Shown here piece by piece: positions 51,633-57,050 of a stretch of 57,050 nt of DNA. The position numbers and the translations under genes are program-made. Origin of the DNA: Acidobacteriaceae bacterium (GTDB lineage Bacteria; Acidobacteriota; Terriglobia; Terriglobales; Acidobacteriaceae). Location: positions 1 through 57,050 of the forward strand of contig DAIDGW010000227.1 in the NCBI GenBank assembly GCA_027452245.1. Direction: 5' to 3'. The notes below the pieces were generated by a model. That model saw only the letters and a program-made list of their open reading frames with translations, was not told the DNA's origin and did not search any database. Numbering within the stretch: position 1 is the stretch's first letter; each line of letters starts with the position of its first letter.

Positions 51633-51822
51633 ACAACAGATTCTCACGGAAGCTGCCGCTTCAACTCGATCATAGCAGCCCCTCCGACCATACGCATTGT
51701 CGTCCAACAGAAGAGACCGGGCGACCCCAATGGCTCGTCGCCCAATGCGAGCGATGCGAACCTACTGGCTTCCGTTCCGCTCCGCTAGCCGGGCCTGAGA
51801 CGAACAACCGCACAAATCACGA

Positions 51823-54462
51823 TTAGCGCATCCTCGCTGCTTCTTTCTCCCTTATCCGCTCACTCACACGGAAAGTCATTTTCCCGGCTTTCTTGTCCGC
51901 ATCTGCGATGACGTGGTCGCCATGCAATACCGCGCCATCTAGGATCTTCAGCGCCAGCGGATCCTGAACCAGCCGCTGAATCGCCCGCTTGAGCGGACGC
52001 GCCCCGAATGCCGGATCGTATCCCTGCGTGAACAGCAATTCCTTGGCTGCGTCCGTCAATTCGATCGAAATCTTGCGATCAGCCAAAAGCCGCCGCAGGT
52101 CCTCCAACCGCAAGTCGACGATCTTCACCAGCTGTTCCTTGCCCAACGGACGAAACACAATAATGTCATCTACGCGGTTCAGGAACTCGGGCTTAAAGTG
52201 CCCGTGCAGCGCATTCATTACCTGCTCGCTGGCCTTTTCGAAATCCGTATCGCCGCGCAGATTTTCTGCCTGCAAGTACATGGACCCGATGTTCGACGTC
52301 ATGATCAGGATCGCGTTCTTGAAATCCACCACCCGACCCTTGCCATCCGTCAGCCGGCCATCATCCATGATCTGGAGCAGCACATTGAACACGTCCGGAT
52401 GCGCCTTTTCGATCTCATCGAACAGGACCACTGAATAGGGACGCCGCCGCACCTGCTCCGTCAGCTGTCCGCCCTCCTCATAGCCCACATATCCTGGGGG
52501 CGCCCCAATCAGACGGGCCACCGAATGCTTCTCCATGTACTCCGACATGTCGATGCGAATCATTGCATGCTCGTCATCAAACAGAAACTCCGCCAACGCA
52601 CGCGCCAACTCGGTCTTCCCCACGCCCGTCGGCCCCAGAAAGATGAACGATCCGATCGGGCGCTTGGGATCGCTCAGCCCCGCGCGCGACCGCCGGATCG
52701 CATTGGCCACCCGTTCCAGCGCCGGATCCTGGCCCACGACACGCTGTCGCAGACGTTCTTCCATTGTGACCAGCTTTTTCACTTCTCCTTCAAGCATCTT
52801 TGAAACAGGAATTCCGGTCCACTTGGAAACAATCCGCGCCACATCTTCCTCATCTACTTCTTCTTTCAGCATTCTCTGCGCGCCCTGACTCTCCATCTGT
52901 TTGGTGAGGCTTGCCAGCTCCGCTTCAGCCTGGCGAATCAGGCTGTAGCGAATCTCGGCAACACGCTGCAGATTGCCTTTCCGTTCTTCCGCTTGCTCTT
53001 CAGTCTTCAGACGCTCGATGTTTTCTTTGAGAGAGCGCGTCCGGGCGATCAGGTCTTTCTCTTTCTTCCAGTTCGCCTTGAGCGCATTCGATTTCTCGCG
53101 GATTTCGGCGAGTTCACGCTCGATGACTGTCAATCTCTCTTTCGAGTTCGGATCGTCCTCTTTCTTCAGCGCCTGCTTTTCAATTTCCAGTTGCGTGGCC
53201 CGCCGCTCGAGTTGATCGATATCGGTCGGCAAGGAATCAATCTGAATGCGCAACGATGCCGCCGCTTCATCGATCAAATCGATCGCCTTGTCGGGCAGGA
53301 AACGATCCGAGATATACCGGTGCGACAGCGTTGCCGCCGCCACGATCGCCGAGTCCTTGATCCTCACACCGTGATGCACCTCGTACCGCTCCTTCAGCCC
53401 GCGAAGAATCGCGATTGTATCTTCCACATTCGGCTCGCCTACGAACACAATCTGGAAACGCCGCTCCAACGCCGCATCTTTTTCGATGTACTTGCGATAT
53501 TCGTTGAGCGTGGTCGCACCAATCGCGCGCAACTCTCCCCGAGCCAGTGCCGGTTTCAGCATGTTGGAAGCGTCAATCGCACCTTCTGCCGCCCCCGCCC
53601 CAACCAAGGTGTGCAACTCATCGATAAAGAGAACGACTTGCCCCTGGGAATCTTCGATTTCTTTCAAAACCGCCTTGAGCCGGTCTTCAAACTCGCCCCG
53701 GTACTTAGCTCCCGCGAGCATCGCTCCCAGGTCGAGCGCGACCACCCGCTTGTTCTTCAGCACCTCTGGAACATCACCGGAAATGATCCGCTGCGCCAGT
53801 CCTTCGACAATCGCAGTCTTGCCCACTCCAGGTTCACCAATCAGCACGGGATTGTTCTTCGTGCGTCGTGACAATACCTGCACCACCCGCCGGATTTCTT
53901 CGTCCCGTCCAATAACAGGATCGAGCTTGCCCCTGCGGGCCTGCTCCGTCAGGTCGCGAGCATAACGTTCCAACGCCTGGTATTTGGCCTCAGGATTCTG
54001 ATCGGTCACCTTCTGCGACCCGCGCACCACCGTCAGCGCCTTCAGAATGTCGTCATAGCTCGCTCCATGCCTTTTCAGGATCTGCTGTGCCGGATCCTGC
54101 TTCTGATGAGTCGCGGCCAGCAGCAAATGTTCGGTCGAAACGTATTCGTCCTTGAAGTTCGCCGCTTCTTTGAACGCCTGCTCCAGCATCTTGTTGGCGC
54201 TATTCGAGAGATTGGCCTGAACTCCTTCGCCGGAAACCTTCGGCAGCTTCTCCATTTCGCGGTAGACATCGCTCAACACGGCCTGTGGGCCGATTCCGAT
54301 CTTCTCCAATACAGGCGAAACAATACCCTCTTTGTCCTCAAGCAGCGCCGCCAGAACATGCAGTGGCACCAACTCGGGATTCCCATGCTCCGACGCCAAC
54401 TCGTTCGCCCTCTGCACCGATTCCTGCGCTTTCACTGTCAACTTGTCCCAACGGATTGCCAT
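51823..54462 (-). CDS. clpB: ATP-dependent disaggregase ClpB
   Basis: 879 residues; the ATG has GAGAGG upstream. The N-domain spans about 1-145. The first AAA+ module has Walker A GEPGVGKT at 209-216 and Walker B VLFIDE near 277-282. The ClpB-specific coiled-coil M-domain covers about 410-530 ([17 protein letters not shown]). The second AAA+ module has GPTGVGKT at 610-617, and pore-loop and sensor blocks such as [17 protein letters not shown]. The middle domain separates it from ClpA/ClpC. With DnaK it solubilises aggregated proteins under heat stress. The small heat-shock gene lies upstream on the same strand, separated by a strong terminator, so each probably has its own promoter. The 11-bp inverted repeat AATTTGGTAAT (54488-54498 / 54538-54548) lies in its upstream region. 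Confidence 0.97.
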   Translation of the reverse strand: MAIRWDKLTVKAQESVQRANELASEHGNPELVPLHVLAALLEDKEGIVSPVLEKIGIGPQAVLSDVYREMEKLPKVSGEGVQANLSNSANKMLEQAFKEAANFKDEYVSTEHLLLAATHQKQDPAQQILKRHGASYDDILKALTVVRGSQKVTDQNPEAKYQALERYARDLTEQARRGKLDPVIGRDEEIRRVVQVLSRRTKNNPVLIGEPGVGKTAIVEGLAQRIISGDVPEVLKNKRVVALDLGAMLAGAKYRGEFEDRLKAVLKEIEDSQGQVVLFIDELHTLVGAGAAEGAIDASNMLKPALARGELRAIGATTLNEYRKYIEKDAALERRFQIVFVGEPNVEDTIAILRGLKERYEVHHGVRIKDSAIVAAATLSHRYISDRFLPDKAIDLIDEAAASLRIQIDSLPTDIDQLERRATQLEIEKQALKKEDDPNSKERLTVIERELAEIREKSNALKANWKKEKDLIARTRSLKENIERLKTEEQAEERKGNLQRVAEIRYSLIRQAEAELASLTKQMESQGAQRMLKEEVDEEDVARIVSKWTGIPVSKMLEGEVKKLVTMEERLRQRVVGQDPALERVANAIRRSRAGLSDPKRPIGSFIFLGPTGVGKTELARALAEFLFDDEHAMIRIDMSEYMEKHSVARLIGAPPGYVGYEEGGQLTEQVRRRPYSVVLFDEIEKAHPDVFNVLLQIMDDGRLTDGKGRVVDFKNAILIMTSNIGSMYLQAENLRGDTDFEKASEQVMNALHGHFKPEFLNRVDDIIVFRPLGKEQLVKIVDLRLEDLRRLLADRKISIELTDAAKELLFTQGYDPAFGARPLKRAIQRLVQDPLALKILDGAVLHGDHVIADADKKAGKMTFRVSERIREKEAARMR

Positions 54463-54557
54463 AAAAACCTCTCGTGAGTAATTTCGAAATTTGGTAATGG
54501 AATGGTTCGAAGTTCTCCGCAGCGGCCCAATGATTCAATTACCAAATTCCGCAATTG

Positions 54558-54595
54558 CAAAAACGAAAGGGAGGCGGCCACCTCTGCCGCCTCCC
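54558..54595 (-). terminator. Rho-independent terminator of the small heat-shock protein gene
   Basis: On the minus strand GGGAGGCGGC pairs perfectly with GCCGCCTCCC (54595-54569, 7-base loop). A T-rich tail (TTTCGTTTTT) follows, ending about 100 bases before the clpB start. Confidence 0.9.
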
Positions 54596-54647
54596 GCAGT
54601 TCAATATGCTTCGGCCTACAGCCGAGGGCGGCTGCCCTCGATCAGTC

Positions 54648-55151
54648 TTAGGCCGCTTTGCTTGGGCCCTTCCCCTCTTTACCTGAGCTGCCTTCGAGGT
54701 TCTTGCCGGAACTCACGTTCACTTTGATCTGCTTCGGCTTCGCCTCAGCGCGCTTGGCCAACTGAACCTTCAGAACGCCCTTGTCGTAATTGGCCTGAAC
54801 GTTCTCAGTATCCACCGTGTTCGGCAGAGTGAAAGTACGGGTAAAGCTGCCATACTGGCGCTCCACACGGCGATAATTTTCTTCCTTCTCTTCCTTCTCG
54901 ATCTTCCTCTCGCCATGAATGGTCAGCGTGTTGTTCTCCAGCCGGATATCGATGTCCTTCTCGTCGATTCCCGGAACTTCGATCTTCAGAACGATGTTGT
55001 GCTCGTCTTCGTAGACATCGACGGCGGGCGCAAAAGTTGACGTGGTCAGAGCCTCATCCCGGCCCTCATAGGACTCGCGGAACAGGCGGTTCATGCGGTC
55101 CTGCAGGGTGGCAAACTCACGGAACGGTTCCCAACGGGTCAAAACGGTCAT
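54648..55151 (-). CDS. Small heat-shock protein (Hsp20/alpha-crystallin family)
   Basis: 167 residues; ATG after a perfect AGGAGG. The alpha-crystallin domain covers about 40-140: PAVDVYEDEHNIVLKIEVPG, DIDIRLENNTLTIHGERK, and YGSFTRTFTLPNTVDTENVQ with GVLKVQLAKR, which closes the domain. The C-terminal tail is charged. It holds unfolding proteins in the cytoplasm for ClpB/DnaK to rescue; clpB is the next gene on the strand. A consensus sigma-70 promoter, a palindrome at the start site and stem-loops in the roughly 90-base leader suggest control by a repressor, an RNA structure, or both. Confidence 0.95.
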   Translation of the reverse strand: MTVLTRWEPFREFATLQDRMNRLFRESYEGRDEALTTSTFAPAVDVYEDEHNIVLKIEVPGIDEKDIDIRLENNTLTIHGERKIEKEEKEENYRRVERQYGSFTRTFTLPNTVDTENVQANYDKGVLKVQLAKRAEAKPKQIKVNVSSGKNLEGSSGKEGKGPSKAA

Positions 55152-55216
55152 GACTATAATCCTCCTAATTTCTCACTTTCGTACTTGCTCGAAGCTTTAT
55201 CTATAGCTTCCGTTAC

Positions 55217-55237
55217 CTAATCAGATGACCTGATTAG
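55217..55237. promoter_or_regulatory. Operator-like palindrome at the small heat-shock promoter
   Basis: CTAATCAG-N5-CTGATTAG, perfect arms, sits immediately downstream of the -10 box, at the expected transcription start. It does not match CIRCE or HAIR. It can also fold as the first stem-loop of the mRNA leader, followed by a second one (GAAGCT/AGCTTC, 55191-55210). Confidence 0.55.
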
Positions 55238-55246
55238 CGTAGAAGA

Positions 55247-55275
55247 ATCATAAAAGTTGAGCGTTTTATTGTCAA
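55247..55275 (-). promoter_or_regulatory. Consensus sigma-70 promoter of the small heat-shock gene
   Basis: On the minus strand TTGACA (55275-55270), a 17-base spacer and TATGAT (55252-55247) form a near-perfect promoter, about 95 bases before the ATG. Confidence 0.78.
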
Positions 55276-55295
55276 CTATAAAATAGCCTTTTTAT

Positions 55296-56486
55296 TCAAT
55301 CACTTATGTAGCATATTACGCACTTCAGATAGGCCGTTTCCGGAACGTTCAGCAGGATGGGATGATCCTTGGATTGGCCCCTGACCTCCAGCAACCGCAC
55401 CGTTCTGCGCGCGTCCACCACTGCCTCCGAAAGCACCTGCAGCAACGAAGCCTCACTTACGTGATACGAGCACGAGCACGTGACCAGCAGGCCGCCCGAA
55501 CGCAGCATTTTGAGAGCACGCAGATTCAATTCCTTGTATCCCCGCAGGGCCGCATCTACATCCTGCTTAGTCTTTGCGAACGCCGGCGGATCCAAAATGA
55601 TCGTGTCGAATCGTTTTCCAGAGCTCGCCCAATCCTTGAGAACATCAAAAGCATTCCCTTCCAACCACTCAATCTGCCGCCCGTTGAGCCGGGCGTTAGC
55701 TTCCGCCGCTTCCAATGCCGCACGGGAACTGTCAATACCTGTCACTTGCCGGCAACGCTCGGCCAGATGAAGTGCGAACCCTCCCTGGTAGCAAAACACA
55801 TCGAGGGCTTCCCCAAGGGCATAGCGAGCAGCCGCGGCATAGTTCTCGCGCTGATCCAGAAACGCTCCGGTCTTCTGTCCTTCCAGCGCCTGATACTGGA
55901 ACTGGACTCCATTCATCAGCACGGTCGTCGCGGTCTTTTCCCCTTTCAACAGAGCGGAGGCTCGCGGCGCCAATTTCTCCAAATCCCGCACCCGCGCATC
56001 CACACGCTCGATGATCGACTCGGGTTGCAGCCGGGCGCTCAACTCGTCCAGGACCTCATCTCGTACGCTCGCCGAATCCATTCCCTGGGTAAGAATCTGT
56101 ACCGTCAAAATGTCGTTATAGCGATCTACAATCAATCCCGGAAGGAAGTCGGCCTCGCTGAAGATCACTCGATAGGCGTCGGAATCCTGCACGATCCGCT
56201 TGCGGTATTCGATCGCTTCGCCGATCCTGTGCCGCAACAATGCGGAGAACTCCGGGACGCGCACCGCTGAGATCATCCGAATCGCAATCTGAGAACTGCT
56301 GGAATAAAAGGCCGTACCCAAACTTCTGCCGCGAGCATCCATCACTTCAACGAGGGACCCTTGCGAAATTTCTCTCCCCGCCATGACATCGGAGCGATAT
56401 ACCCACACATGCCCCGCTTTCAGCCGCGTGGCGCCTCGTGGTGTGACTTTTACCCGCGGCATGGTCGTATCCGTGGAAGGCTGCAT
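55296..56486 (-). CDS. Class I SAM-dependent 23S rRNA methyltransferase, RlmI-like
   Basis: 396 residues from the ATG at 56486 (AGGA seven bases upstream); the open frame extends 34 codons further, into the divergent promoter. An N-terminal PUA domain (about 10-90: RLKAGHVWVYRSDV, GSLVEVMDARGRSLGTAFYS) and a central RFD-like fold are followed by a Rossmann methyltransferase domain. Motif I is ALDVFCYQGGFALHLA, then VTGIDSSRAALEAAEANA, and the catalytic-loop DTIILDPPAFAKTK holds DPPxF. The Cys in LLVTCSCSYHVSE is typical of m5C methyltransferases. Members methylate C1962 of 23S rRNA. Length equals that of E. coli RlmI. Confidence 0.9.
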   Translation of the reverse strand: MQPSTDTTMPRVKVTPRGATRLKAGHVWVYRSDVMAGREISQGSLVEVMDARGRSLGTAFYSSSSQIAIRMISAVRVPEFSALLRHRIGEAIEYRKRIVQDSDAYRVIFSEADFLPGLIVDRYNDILTVQILTQGMDSASVRDEVLDELSARLQPESIIERVDARVRDLEKLAPRASALLKGEKTATTVLMNGVQFQYQALEGQKTGAFLDQRENYAAAARYALGEALDVFCYQGGFALHLAERCRQVTGIDSSRAALEAAEANARLNGRQIEWLEGNAFDVLKDWASSGKRFDTIILDPPAFAKTKQDVDAALRGYKELNLRALKMLRSGGLLVTCSCSYHVSEASLLQVLSEAVVDARRTVRLLEVRGQSKDHPILLNVPETAYLKCVICYISD

Positions 56487-56539
56487 TTCATTCCTGCGCA
56501 TGCAGTCATGGTACATGGGGTAGACCCGCCTCTTGCTTA

Positions 56540-56573
56540 TTACGCCATCTAGCGTTACGCTTACTAGCGTAAT
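56540..56573. promoter_or_regulatory. Tandem operator-like repeats overlapping the ATPase start
   Basis: Two 18-base elements, TTACGC-N6-GCGTTA (56540-56557) and TTACGC-N6-GCGTAA (56555-56572), overlap by three bases at a 15-base period. The second is a perfect inverted repeat that includes the A of the ATG at 56572. Confidence 0.55.
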
Positions 56574-57050
56574 GGACAATCCCTTCATCTATGGCGAGAT
56601 TATCGACGACGTAAACTTCGTCAACCGCACCGAGGAACTCGCTCGCCTGGTGCGGGATCTTGCTGACGGCCAGAAGGTATTCCTGCTGTCACCGCGGCGG
56701 TTCGGCAAAAGCTCTCTCGTCTCCGTGGCTTTCCTTAAGCTGCAGAAACGACACATTCGCACTGTCAGCCTCACGGTGAGCAGCTACTCCAGCTATACGC
56801 AATTCTTGGAAAAGTTTACGGAGAAAGTCTTGCGCTCCGCCGGGCCCTGGGACCGCGTAAAAGACTGGGTTGCTCGCTTCGGCCGCCGCGTCAAACCCGA
56901 TCTCAATTACAACTTGAGCACCGGTGAAGTGAATGTCTCATTTTCCAAATCTGCTGCCTTCGATCCCACCCCGATGGCCCCCGATGTATTCGCACTTCCG
57001 GGAGAACTGGCCAAGAATGCAGGATTCCGCATGGCGATCTGCCTGGATGA
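56572..57050 (+). CDS. Archaeal-type ATPase (ATPase_2 family), N-terminal part, cut by window end
   Basis: About 159 residues visible, open to the right edge. The ATG at 56572 lies inside a palindrome. The protein begins NPFIYGEIIDDVNFVNRTEE, then Walker A as LSPRRFGKSSLV (P-R-R-F-G-K-S-S). The segment toward the edge (MAICLDE) matches a Walker B followed by an acidic residue, as in the STAND/MalT-like ATPase_2 family. Such ATPases occur in many copies in some Bacteria and Archaea and are usually of unknown role. The C-terminus, which would show any fused nuclease or sensor domain, is outside the window. The divergent neighbour is the rRNA methyltransferase. Confidence 0.82.
   Translation, partial: MDNPFIYGEIIDDVNFVNRTEELARLVRDLADGQKVFLLSPRRFGKSSLVSVAFLKLQKRHIRTVSLTVSSYSSYTQFLEKFTEKVLRSAGPWDRVKDWVARFGRRVKPDLNYNLSTGEVNVSFSKSAAFDPTPMAPDVFALPGELAKNAGFRMAICLD

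Overview
The window most resembles an Acidobacteriota chromosome (Terriglobia, subgroup 1-like). The grounds are an Oar-type TonB-dependent receptor with an N-terminal carboxypeptidase-regulatory domain, CRTAC1/TPR and carboxypeptidase-regulatory/TPR envelope proteins, a discoidin-type glycosidase, moderately high GC and dense short-gap operons. This assignment is inference from gene content; no rRNA or tRNA gene is present to anchor it.

Layout. 1-5.9 kb (minus strand): the N-terminus of an MsbA-like ABC transporter running off the left edge, then a two-gene acyl-CoA-dehydratase activase/dehydratase-like system. 6.4-11.1 kb (plus): manganese catalase, a small membrane protein, a YihY/BrkB membrane protein and a secreted discoidin/TIM-barrel glycosidase. 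11.2-16.4 kb (minus): a tightly coupled four-gene operon with a pyruvate-oxidase-like ThDP enzyme, an internally duplicated membrane protein, a gluconate-2-dehydrogenase subunit 3-like protein and a GMC flavoprotein, preceded by two palindromes. 16.65-17.15 kb: a decayed NodT/OprM-type outer-membrane efflux gene.

17.4-26.4 kb holds the most interesting locus: a molybdenum hydroxylase (FAD subunit plus a fused 2Fe-2S/molybdopterin subunit), a 6-hydroxynicotinate-reductase-like protein, a UPF0280 protein, two tandem amino-acid-synthesis-family (DUF1185) paralogs, a convergent enamidase and a divergent nicotinamidase-like cysteine hydrolase. Hydroxylase, reductase and enamidase are the first three steps of the reductive nicotinate pathway known from Eubacterium barkeri. 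Here they sit with conserved proteins of unknown role instead of that organism's later enzymes.

26.4-46.7 kb: a large CRTAC1/ASPIC/redoxin/TPR protein with a Tat signal that is visible only upstream of any standard start codon. It is followed by a set that fits nucleoside and ribose use (secreted nucleoside hydrolase, TonB receptor, GRP-type permease, ribokinase), then a glutaminyl cyclase, a Tat-exported aldo/keto reductase, a CPBP protease, a PNPOx-like protein and a quinone oxidoreductase. 47-57 kb: an unknown anchored protein, an MltD-like LysM lytic transglycosylase, a small cytochrome c, an acidic/lysine-rich protein, and a stress region (clpB, small heat-shock protein) with a clear promoter, operator-like palindrome and terminator. 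The window ends with an RlmI-like methyltransferase and the start of an archaeal-type ATPase behind tandem operator-like repeats.

No CRISPR array, insertion sequence, integrase, tRNA or rRNA was seen.
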